From an uncultured bacterium (GTDB taxonomy: Bacteria > Patescibacteriota > Saccharimonadia > Saccharimonadales > CAIOMD01): a DNA stretch of 12,790 nt. The translations under genes and the position numbers were made by a program. Position 1 is the first letter of the stretch; each line of letters starts with the position of its first letter. The DNA lies in assembly GCA_903880655.1 (NCBI GenBank), contig CAIRQE010000118.1:1-12790 (forward strand), written 5' to 3'. The notes under the pieces are model-generated. The model did no database searches, had not been told where the DNA came from, and worked only from the letters and a program-made list of their open reading frames with translations. Positions 5,843-12,372 of the stretch are shown piece after piece.

Positions 5843-7030
5843 GTGAAGCCAAATTCACCTCTGCAGCCAGTTGGCTCGCCAACACCAGCTGCAAGACGCA
5901 TTGATGACATACAGCCGCCAAGGCCTTTTTCTTCGTCCCAGCAAACCACGCCATTAGTTCAGCAACCTTCGCAGCCAGTCAACCCGCAGTCTACGCCTCC
6001 GGCGATCCCTTACTATCAAGAACCATTACCTCCAGTACAGGCTCAACCGCAGCCGCTCAACACACAAAACTTTTTCCAGCCCAGTCTTCAGACCCCACCA
6101 ATGACGCCACCGAATCAAGATACAGCAGAAGCTCCGCAAAACACTTCTCCCTTGAATTCTCAGGCTCCATTAACTCAATCTCAGATTCAAGTGAATCAAA
6201 TGAATCCAATTGTCAGTGCCGTTCCCGCATCTCCTTTTATCCCTCCCGCATCTAGTTTTGATAAAGTTAGTATTCCTGAGCCTTCTGCAGAAAAAAATTC
6301 AAAAGGTTCTGGACTTATAAAAAGGCTTATTATTGTCATATTAGGGTTGCTAATCCTTGGGGGTCTTGGTTTTGGAGTTTATTTTTTCCTAGCTAACGTG
6401 AAGTCTGGCCCGATTAAATTAAATGCAAGTGATCTGCAGACATCATCGCAAAACGGGTTCTCCTATTCAGTTCCTAAAAGTTGGGTAAATGCTACAAGTA
6501 AGCTCACAACCCTACAAGATAGCTTAAGTTCTTCTGGCGGAGTAGATAATGCAACTATTTATGTAGACAAACTGCGTAAAACTACTGACGGAAAGTATAA
6601 TCCAGCATACGCATATCTACTTTCTGGCTCTAGTAATAGTGGTACTACTTTAACTCCTGCAGAATTTCAAACCACTATAAGTACGAATACAAAATTAAAA
6701 GATAGCTTTGAGCAGACGATTTCGCAACAGTTTACAGCAGAAACATTAAAATCTTATGCGGGCAGTAAGTGCAGTAGGGTGGATAATTATAAAAATAGCT
6801 ACAGTTATAATACCCCAACAAATTTTGAAATACTTCTAGTAGTTAATGGTGATTGTTTACTTAGCTCTGCAGATGCTAAGAGTATCGGTACTCCGCAAAT
6901 ACATATTGCAATGGAAATCGGCTTTACGGAAAAAAATATGTATATACTTTCATTAGCCGCTTTCCAACAATCTTGGGATTTAAATCAAACAGTTTTTAAC
7001 ACAATGCTATCAAGCTTTAAGGGGAATTAA
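5843..7030 (+). CDS. Membrane protein with Pro/Gln-rich N-terminus and exported C-terminal domain (395 aa)
   Basis: No known function. Residues 1-148 are a low-complexity Pro/Gln/Ser region, probably disordered and cytoplasmic. A KRL-flanked membrane helix follows at about 159-183 (rich in I, L and G). The C-terminal 205 residues should be outside. This domain begins with GFSYSVPKSWVNAT, like the 'F-S-V-P-W' opening of PsbP/lipoprotein-type domains. It contains two Cys, C310 and C338, that could form a disulfide. The start is GTG with a very strong GGGAGGG site. The next gene starts three bases after the stop and has a similar plan, a disordered N-terminus and an exported C-terminal domain with two Cys, so the two products may act together. 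Interaction through the Pro-rich tail is speculation. Confidence 0.75.
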   Translation: MKPNSPLQPVGSPTPAARRIDDIQPPRPFSSSQQTTPLVQQPSQPVNPQSTPPAIPYYQEPLPPVQAQPQPLNTQNFFQPSLQTPPMTPPNQDTAEAPQNTSPLNSQAPLTQSQIQVNQMNPIVSAVPASPFIPPASSFDKVSIPEPSAEKNSKGSGLIKRLIIVILGLLILGGLGFGVYFFLANVKSGPIKLNASDLQTSSQNGFSYSVPKSWVNATSKLTTLQDSLSSSGGVDNATIYVDKLRKTTDGKYNPAYAYLLSGSSNSGTTLTPAEFQTTISTNTKLKDSFEQTISQQFTAETLKSYAGSKCSRVDNYKNSYSYNTPTNFEILLVVNGDCLLSSADAKSIGTPQIHIAMEIGFTEKNMYILSLAAFQQSWDLNQTVFNTMLSSFKGN

Positions 7031-7033
7031 AAT

Positions 7034-8143
7034 ATGGATAATTACAGTGATAATAAGAAGCCAGTCGAGCCAACAAATGACGCTACTCAAAACGATGAAA
7101 AGCTTTTAGAAGCAAAGGTAGCACCTGATATGGTTAATAATTCTACAACTGCGCTCAATTCTGGAGCAAAAGCTGTAGAGGATCCGATGCAAGTTGCTGC
7201 TCCCACCATTGTAACTTCATCGTCACCTCGAAATGCTCCTTTGACTTTACTCGTACAATGGCTTATGTATGCTTTTTATGGATGGACGATACTTGCGCTT
7301 AACTACTTGATAGGAAGTGATATTTTTCATTATTTAGGTGGAAACGCCACCAGTTCTTTTGACGGTGTGGCTATATATGCTGTTACGGCTACACTGGTGC
7401 TGTTAGCAATAGCAGTTACAGCCAATCTTGTTTATGCAAAACGAGAACCTCAGCAGAAATCAGGGGCCGCTTCAGCAATAATGATAATTCATGCGTTAAT
7501 ATTTGCAATCCTTGGTATTGGTTCTCTAATAGCGGCCGTGTTCATTTTAGTGGCTTACTTTGTGAGTCCTTCAGCTGACGGCAAAGCTGCGATCTCAGGT
7601 GTAACGACAGCCCTATTTTCGCTCGTCCTATACGCCATGGCTTTTATTAGAACAATAAACCCTATTAGATTTAAATGGATTAATAAATCATATTTATATG
7701 GCATGCTTGCATTGACCAGCGTTTTCGTGATACTGAGCGTAATAGGTCCAGTAGCATCACAATTTAAGAGTAAAAACGATACGCTTATAACTGATAACCT
7801 TTATACGATTTCTGCCGCGATTAATGAAAAGGCAACAGCTGATGGGAATCTGCCAACTAGTCTTAGTTCACTTGGACTTTCCAGTGACGCAAAGACGGTT
7901 ATCGATAAAAAATTGATAACATATATTCCAAATAGCCTCTCGAGCTCCAGCCAATATGATTTTTACTATGAACTTTGCGCAAAATTTGTCTCTGCTTCGT
8001 CGGGTTTTAAAAGTTTAAGTACCAACTCTCAGGATGCCAATAAAGCAGAAAACTACTCTTCTTACCCAATATTTTCAGAGCATCCTGCAGGCAATTACTG
8101 CTATATGATTACAAGTAATAGTGGCACGTTAAATGCGAACTAA
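7034..8143 (+). CDS. Five-helix membrane protein with exported pilin-like tail (369 aa)
   Basis: Hypothetical. Residues 1-65 are polar and probably disordered. Five hydrophobic segments follow, near 70-93, 113-134, 146-177, 186-206 and 220-241. With the N-terminus inside, the last 125 residues lie outside. These start with DNLYTISAAINEKATADGNLPTSLSSLG, which resembles the helix and 'G-x-LP-x-S-L' turn after the first helix of type IV pilin-like proteins. Two Cys (C315, C356) could form a disulfide. GGGG about nine bases upstream and a three-base gap from the preceding gene support the start and co-transcription. There is no pilin prepilin-peptidase signal, so it is not itself a classical pilin. 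It ends six bases from the convergent gene. Confidence 0.75.
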   Translation: MDNYSDNKKPVEPTNDATQNDEKLLEAKVAPDMVNNSTTALNSGAKAVEDPMQVAAPTIVTSSSPRNAPLTLLVQWLMYAFYGWTILALNYLIGSDIFHYLGGNATSSFDGVAIYAVTATLVLLAIAVTANLVYAKREPQQKSGAASAIMIIHALIFAILGIGSLIAAVFILVAYFVSPSADGKAAISGVTTALFSLVLYAMAFIRTINPIRFKWINKSYLYGMLALTSVFVILSVIGPVASQFKSKNDTLITDNLYTISAAINEKATADGNLPTSLSSLGLSSDAKTVIDKKLITYIPNSLSSSSQYDFYYELCAKFVSASSGFKSLSTNSQDANKAENYSSYPIFSEHPAGNYCYMITSNSGTLNAN

Positions 8144-8150
8144 TTAGTTC
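8137..8150. repeat. 14-bp perfect palindrome at a convergent gene junction
   Basis: GAACTAATTAGTTC is self-complementary. It spans the TAA stop of the plus-strand gene (8141-8143), the six-base gap, and the first base of the minus-strand TAG. It offers stops on both strands. With no loop or T-run it is a poor terminator by itself. Confidence 0.5.
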
Positions 8151-8782
8151 TAGCAGTGTGCTGTACTCACCACATCAGGCATACTATTTGGGCGTTGTCT
8201 CTTCAGCTCATAAAATGATGACTGTAGCGCAAGGGTCGTTAGGGCATCCCAAATTTTTAATGAGTCATCTATTTCGGGTAGTTTTTCTAACACTGGTCCA
8301 AAATAACCTTGTTTTTTGCCGTTGGAATTTGTGAATATTATAGTAGGAACACCAATATCTTTACCAGCTAACTCAATTGCTCCTGCGATATTTTTCCTAA
8401 GAGTGTTATCGATCATAGTGTTGTCTGCTTCAGAGAGTAATTCATTAGGTAGTTTATATTCTTTCAAAATCTCACTAATTAATTCATTGTTGAGCTTTTC
8501 TTCACCCAAGTGAAACGAAATGCCAAACCTTGTATAAAGATCAATTATTGGTGTTCCTAGTTTTTCTGCAGCGACCATCACTCTAAGCACTCGATGTGCT
8601 GAAACATGTGAATCGGTGTATGGAGTTAATTCAGCATCTTCTTTTAACTCATTATTTTTTAAGGCTAAACTAAAGGGGGTCCATTTAATATTTACATCTC
8701 TCTTTGTGCTAATTTGCAGTAACCATCTGCTCGTAATCCAACAAAACGGGCAGCTTGGGTCAAAATAAAATTCTATATTCAT
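8150..8782 (-). CDS. DsbA-fold oxidoreductase, Rv2466c (mycothiol-dependent nitroreductase)-like (210 aa)
   Basis: Thioredoxin/DsbA-fold protein. The active site CPFC (C11, C14) lies in FYFDPSCPFCWITSRWLL, almost the pattern of the mycobacterial Rv2466c family (FDP.CPWCW.TSRW). The cis-Pro loop GVPTIIF is present at about residue 145, and a family-like C-terminal FYELKRQR follows. Length fits the family. There is no signal peptide, so it acts in the cytoplasm, unlike true DsbA. In actinobacteria such proteins use mycothiol to reduce substrates; whether this organism has mycothiol is unknown, and it might rely on a host's or another thiol. It is the last gene of the minus-strand row, 15 bases after the small two-helix gene, with an extended -10 element directly before its start. 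Confidence 0.8.
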   Translation of the reverse strand: MNIEFYFDPSCPFCWITSRWLLQISTKRDVNIKWTPFSLALKNNELKEDAELTPYTDSHVSAHRVLRVMVAAEKLGTPIIDLYTRFGISFHLGEEKLNNELISEILKEYKLPNELLSEADNTMIDNTLRKNIAGAIELAGKDIGVPTIIFTNSNGKKQGYFGPVLEKLPEIDDSLKIWDALTTLALQSSFYELKRQRPNSMPDVVSTAHC

Positions 8783-8788
8783 AATCCA

Positions 8789-8797
8789 AGTATAGCA
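8789..8797 (-). promoter_or_regulatory. Extended -10 element for a leaderless oxidoreductase transcript
   Basis: Read on the minus strand, TGCTATACT is an extended -10 (TG-n-TATACT) that ends six bases before the ATG at 8782. Transcription would begin at or beside the A of the start codon, and there is no convincing Shine-Dalgarno sequence. The TG directly follows the stop codon of the upstream gene. Confidence 0.5.
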
Positions 8798-9097
8798 CTA
8801 GGATTCTTGGGGCTCTAAAATCTTAGGCTCTTGATTACCTTTGCCATTGAGGTGGGATTTTATAGAATCAGTAACTTTCATAAAAGCTATAGGAGCAAAC
8901 GCTATTATTGTAGTAGCGAGTGCTACTTTACCAATTTCTTCAGTAATTGGTCTTCTCGAAATCTCAAGTGCGAGAACACTTAAACTATCTAATGCGATAA
9001 AACCTATGACACTCATTCTGGTGATTTCTTTCAGATATTGTTCGTAATGATTGTCGACGGACTGTTCGATATCTTGGCCTGCTAATAGTTCTGACAT
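8798..9097 (-). CDS. Small two-helix membrane protein (99 aa)
   Basis: Hypothetical. A polar N-terminus of about 24 residues (SELLAGQDIEQSVDNHYEQYLKE) is followed by two hydrophobic segments, roughly residues 28-46 and 57-75, with a short loop containing SRRPITEE. The tail is polar and charged (KSHLNGKGNQEPK). GAGGG three to four bases before the ATG supports the start. The site is part of a 15-base sequence identical to that before the guaB1-like gene 1.4 kb away. It lies 22 bases after that gene, so the two are probably co-transcribed. No family recognised. Confidence 0.6.
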   Translation of the reverse strand: MSELLAGQDIEQSVDNHYEQYLKEITRMSVIGFIALDSLSVLALEISRRPITEEIGKVALATTIIAFAPIAFMKVTDSIKSHLNGKGNQEPKILEPQES

Positions 9098-9109
9098 AAA
9101 CCCTCTTTT
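9095..9109 (-). repeat. Repeated translation-start sequence, copy 1
   Basis: CATAAACCCTCTTTT on the plus strand (AAAAGAGGGTTTATG on the coding strand) contains the ribosome binding site and start codon. It is identical to 10554-10568 before the guaB1-like gene. Confidence 0.5.
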
Positions 9110-9119
9110 TAATTATTTA

Positions 9120-10556
9120 TTACCAATTTGAAGCAACAGGCATACCCTCTTGGTAACCTGAAGCTGATTGTACACCAACTACCGCTTTATCCTGAAGCTC
9201 TGCAATAGAATTAGCGCCAGCATAGGTACAGGCACTCCGAACTCCGGCAATAATTTGATCAACAATATCCTCGACTCCAGGTCGTTTTGAGTCTATGAAG
9301 AATTTTGACGTACTGATACCTTCTTCAAATAACTCTTTTCTAGCTTGAGCTAATTCTACTTCCGTTTGGTTCCTGTTTCGTACCGCACGCTGTGAGGCCA
9401 TCCCAAAGCTTTCTTTAAATAAACGACCAGTTTCATCTTTCATAACATCAGCTGCACTTTCAAAGGTGCCCGCTAACCAAGAAGCGAACATAACATTGCT
9501 TGCTCCCGCAGCAAGTGCAAGGGCAACGTCACGAGGGTATCTAATGCCACCATCTGCCCACACATGTCCGCCAAGTTTTTTCGCTTCTGTGGCACATTCA
9601 TAAACAGCAGAAAATTGAGGTCTGCCTACGCCAGTCATCATACGTGTAGTGCACATCGCACCAGGACCAACGCCAACTTTTACGATGTTTGCGCCGGCAT
9701 TAATGAGGTCACGCGTGGCTTCTCGTGTAACTACATTTCCAGCAACGATGATTGTATCGGGTGCTACTTTTCGGACTCTCTTAACAGCTTCTATCATTTT
9801 TTCTTGATGGCCATGAGCGGTGTCGAGTACGAGGATTTCAATACCAAGGTCAAGCATTTTCTTTGCTTTTGCAACAACGTCACCATTGATACCAATTGCT
9901 GCGCCAACCCGTAATCTCTTGTTAGTGTCTAGGTTGGGGGTATAAATCTCACTCCTAAGGCACCCTTTGGCAGTAACCAAACCAACCAGTGTTCCACTCT
10001 TATTAATTACTGGCGCTACAGTTAATCTGTTTTTCAATAAAAAGGCGTGCATATCTTGGGCGGTTTTATTTTCTTCGATACTAAGAATATCCCTGCTCAT
10101 TACAAGTTCAATAGCAGCAAATCTGTCATATTGATCTGCATCTTTTTCAGTAAAAATACCGATAGGTTTATGAGCACCGTCAACCACAATAATTGCGCCA
10201 TGAGCACGCTTATGAATAAGATTAAGCGCTTCTGAAATGGTACTTTCGGGGGTGAGGGTTATAGGTGTTTCAAAAACAGGATGGGCCTCTCCAACTGAAG
10301 CCACGATAGCTTTCACTATTTTGAGCGGTACATCCTGGGGAATAATAGCGATACCACCCCTTCGTGCGATAGTCTCGGCCATTCTTTTCCCGGCAACGGC
10401 GGTCATATTGGCGACTACGATCGGAATAGTACCTACTGCATCTGGAGTAGTCAGGTCAACATCGAAACGAGACTGAACTTCTGTTTTTTGCGGTACCATA
10501 AAGACATCGTTATAGGTTAGGTCATACGCAGGCATGACTGCATTTAGGAATTTCAT
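9120..10556 (-). CDS. guaB1: GuaB1-type GMP reductase / IMP dehydrogenase-family enzyme (478 aa)
   Basis: Purine nucleotide enzyme. Its length and sequence closely resemble the actinobacterial GuaB1 proteins, called IMP dehydrogenase-related and reported as GMP reductases in mycobacteria. Those convert GMP to IMP with NADPH, salvaging guanine for the adenine pool. A TIM barrel ([16 protein letters not shown] at the start) is interrupted by a pair of CBS domains at about residues 95-205. The barrel resumes at [14 protein letters not shown]. The catalytic Cys302 is in [13 protein letters not shown], and the later glycine-rich [19 protein letters not shown] and EEGISTS segments are intact. The start is supported by GAGGG and a consensus promoter at 10580-10608. 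Direction of reaction is inferred from the GuaB1 subtype; true IMP dehydrogenase activity is less likely. Confidence 0.88.
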   Translation of the reverse strand: MKFLNAVMPAYDLTYNDVFMVPQKTEVQSRFDVDLTTPDAVGTIPIVVANMTAVAGKRMAETIARRGGIAIIPQDVPLKIVKAIVASVGEAHPVFETPITLTPESTISEALNLIHKRAHGAIIVVDGAHKPIGIFTEKDADQYDRFAAIELVMSRDILSIEENKTAQDMHAFLLKNRLTVAPVINKSGTLVGLVTAKGCLRSEIYTPNLDTNKRLRVGAAIGINGDVVAKAKKMLDLGIEILVLDTAHGHQEKMIEAVKRVRKVAPDTIIVAGNVVTREATRDLINAGANIVKVGVGPGAMCTTRMMTGVGRPQFSAVYECATEAKKLGGHVWADGGIRYPRDVALALAAGASNVMFASWLAGTFESAADVMKDETGRLFKESFGMASQRAVRNRNQTEVELAQARKELFEEGISTSKFFIDSKRPGVEDIVDQIIAGVRSACTYAGANSIAELQDKAVVGVQSASGYQEGMPVASNW

Positions 10557-10568
10557 AAACCCTCTTTT
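10554..10568 (-). repeat. Repeated translation-start sequence, copy 2
   Basis: This is identical over 15 bases to 9095-9109, covering the start codon and GAGGG ribosome binding site of the guaB1-like gene. The two starts may share an origin or a common translation signal. Confidence 0.5.
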
Positions 10569-10579
10569 CTACAAGCTTT

Positions 10580-10608
10580 AATCTAGTCTTGATTTAAGCA
10601 CTTGTCAA
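10580..10608 (-). promoter_or_regulatory. Consensus promoter for the guaB1-like gene
   Basis: On the minus strand a perfect TTGACA (10608-10603) and a TAGATT -10 (10585-10580) are spaced by 17 bases. The -35 overlaps the TGA stop of the inositol-phosphate synthase gene. The predicted leader is about 16 bases and holds the GAGGG site. The purine gene can therefore be transcribed independently of the lipid genes upstream. Confidence 0.7.
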
Positions 10609-11765
10609 TGTTTTTGGGGCAAAATAACTTGTTGTTTGCGCAATGAGTCAGTAATAGTTCTTTTTGCGAATGCTTCACAGGCAGCTTTTGCATCAGCATA
10701 CATCATTTGTTCTGGTGGTGTCTTTTGAGTCCAAGCACTCGGGCCTCTTAGTGCTCCAACTATGCCAAGTTCTTTCGCTACCTGAAGATAACGAATTGCG
10801 TCAATAACCACTCCTGCGCTATTTTCTGAATCTTGAACGGAGAGTTTTATATCTATATCAACAGGAGCATCACCAAAGCCACGAAGTCGAAGATTAAAGT
10901 AAGCTACCTTATTATCTTTCAAATAGGGAAGATGGGTGCTTGGTCCAGCAAAGAGACTATGTTCTGGAACGGGAATGCCACGAATATCATTTTGAGCGCG
11001 GATGACGTTTTCTTTAGATTTTTTCTTTGATGCAAGACGGGATTGTACCATCATATTGTTGAAGTCAGTGTTCCCACCAATGTTTAATTGTTGATGAAAA
11101 TCAACGACAAAACCTCGATCAAAAGCAAGTTCTTGCAAAACTTGCGATAGAATACTTGCGCCGAGTGCGCTACGCATATCATCTCCAACGATGGGTAATT
11201 TTGCATCTATAAATTTCTTTTCCCATTTTGGATTACTTGCAATAAATACTGGAATACAGTTAAGGAACGCAACTTGTGCATCGATAGCGGCCTGGGCATA
11301 AAATTCCGTAGCTTCTTGAGATCCAACGGGCAAGTAATTAACCAGAATATCTGCTCCTGAATCTTTTAGTAATTTAACGACGTCGACAGGCTTCTTATCG
11401 GCAAGGCGAAAACCTAATTCTGCTGGTTGGTTAAGCATATATTCCGAAACACCATCTAGCACATGGCCCATTTGCACCGTTGGGCCATCGGGGACGTCCT
11501 TAAAAAAAATGCGAGCACAATTAGGCAATTCAAATATTGCCTCCCCAATAGGCTTACCGACTTTTCTTTGATCTACATCGAAGGCAGCAACAACCTCAAT
11601 ATCGGTTGGAGCGTATCCTCCAATATCTTCAAACATTATCCCAGATACGGAGTTATTTTTATGTGCCTGATAATAGGCAAATCCTTGATAAAGGGCAGAG
11701 AAGCAGTTTCCGACTCCAATAACTGCTATTTTAATCTTTTTCTTTTCGGTAGTATTTTTTTTCAT
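10605..11765 (-). CDS. ino1: Inositol-3-phosphate synthase (386 aa)
   Basis: Converts glucose-6-phosphate to 1D-myo-inositol-3-phosphate (same as L-1-phosphate) using tightly bound NAD, EC 5.5.1.4. The Rossmann motif IGVGNC is at residues 16-21, followed by SALYQGFAYY. Other family blocks: VNYLPVGSQEAT (142-153), NCIPVFIAS, GDDMRSALGAS (194-204), LNIGGNTDF (227-235), and the catalytic-domain KLSVQDSENSAG (307-318). It resembles the shorter actinobacterial/archaeal form rather than the ~500-aa eukaryotic form. I chose the ATG at 11765 over one at 11774, because AGGA (11778-11775) is nine bases from the former and touches the latter. It is the third gene of a row with a CDP-alcohol phosphotransferase and a CarS-type gene, which implies that its product goes into a phospholipid. 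Confidence 0.92.
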   Translation of the reverse strand: MKKNTTEKKKIKIAVIGVGNCFSALYQGFAYYQAHKNNSVSGIMFEDIGGYAPTDIEVVAAFDVDQRKVGKPIGEAIFELPNCARIFFKDVPDGPTVQMGHVLDGVSEYMLNQPAELGFRLADKKPVDVVKLLKDSGADILVNYLPVGSQEATEFYAQAAIDAQVAFLNCIPVFIASNPKWEKKFIDAKLPIVGDDMRSALGASILSQVLQELAFDRGFVVDFHQQLNIGGNTDFNNMMVQSRLASKKKSKENVIRAQNDIRGIPVPEHSLFAGPSTHLPYLKDNKVAYFNLRLRGFGDAPVDIDIKLSVQDSENSAGVVIDAIRYLQVAKELGIVGALRGPSAWTQKTPPEQMMYADAKAACEAFAKRTITDSLRKQQVILPQKH

Positions 11766-11783
11766 ATTGATCATTCCTATATT

Positions 11784-11789
11784 AGCATA
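11784..11789 (-). promoter_or_regulatory. Possible -10 element before ino1
   Basis: TATGCT on the minus strand lies between the CarS-type gene and ino1. It is the same hexamer as in the divergent promoter at 1914-1957. A TAAAAT at 11797-11792 is an alternative. No -35 is clear, and the site lies so close to the start that the AGGA could be partly lost from the mRNA, so read-through from upstream is as likely. Confidence 0.3.
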
Positions 11790-11798
11790 GTATTTTAC

Positions 11799-12353
11799 TT
11801 AGAATGGTTGTTCCTTGAGGCCAATTAGCCATGCAATAATGGTTGAAACTGGGTGTAAGATGAACCATACGATTCCTATCATGACTATTTGAGCAAAGGA
11901 TAATTCAACAAATATTTGGCTCGCAAGTAGCCCCCCGATAATATAGTCAATTTGATCGAATGGAAACCAAGTTTTTCCTGAGTTGATATTAAATTGTCTC
12001 TTAAAGAAGCTTTTAATAGCATCCCCAAGTAGCGCGCCTCCCCCTAATGCAACTCCGGCTAGTAATGGATTGATAGAGCCGTAGGGAATTGTTTCAGATA
12101 TACTTCTAATCCATGCACTATGATGAAACGCTACAACTTGCAGCCAAAATACCAACGCGCCCATTACAATACCAGCTATAAAACCGCGGATGGTTTTATG
12201 GTTACCAGTTATTCTTTTACCGCGAAAATGTTTTCCTCCATCGATAGGGATCGCCAGCCATTCGCTACCAGGAATTTTATTTGCAAAAACGGGTGCAGCA
12301 TTAGCAAGACCTGCGGGCAAAAAGAACCATAAGGCAAAAAGAATATCTTTCAT
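11799..12353 (-). CDS. carS: CarS-type CDP-lipid synthase (184 aa)
   Basis: Integral membrane cytidylyltransferase-family protein, resembling archaeal CDP-archaeol synthase (CarS, formerly DUF46) more than the bacterial CdsA, which is usually longer. It would form a CDP-activated lipid from CTP and a phosphatidate-like lipid. Family marks: the loop RGKRITGNHKTIRGF (44-58, like CarS FGxxKTWRG), GDAIKSFFKRQ (110-120) and PFDQIDYIIGG (131-141), whose Asp residues fit the CdsA-superfamily metal/CTP site. About four to five hydrophobic segments are visible. There is no Shine-Dalgarno sequence before the ATG, which lies 19 bases after the preceding gene. Lying between the phosphotransferase and ino1 genes, it would supply the CDP-lipid. 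Whether the lipid is a diacylglycerol (likely in a bacterium) or an ether lipid cannot be told. Confidence 0.82.
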   Translation of the reverse strand: MKDILFALWFFLPAGLANAAPVFANKIPGSEWLAIPIDGGKHFRGKRITGNHKTIRGFIAGIVMGALVFWLQVVAFHHSAWIRSISETIPYGSINPLLAGVALGGGALLGDAIKSFFKRQFNINSGKTWFPFDQIDYIIGGLLASQIFVELSFAQIVMIGIVWFILHPVSTIIAWLIGLKEQPF

Positions 12354-12372
12354 TTTTTAGTTAGTAATAGAT

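Noticed and set aside
9564..9914. Open frame of 116 codons opposite guaB1
   Set aside because: It lies wholly within a strongly conserved enzyme gene and shows no protein features, so it is a shadow frame.
11766..11774. Start of ino1 three codons further upstream
   Set aside because: AGGA directly touches that ATG; spacing is normal only for the ATG at 11765.
11463..11828. Open frame of 121 codons opposite ino1
   Set aside because: It lies almost entirely across the conserved ino1 coding sequence and has no recognisable features.
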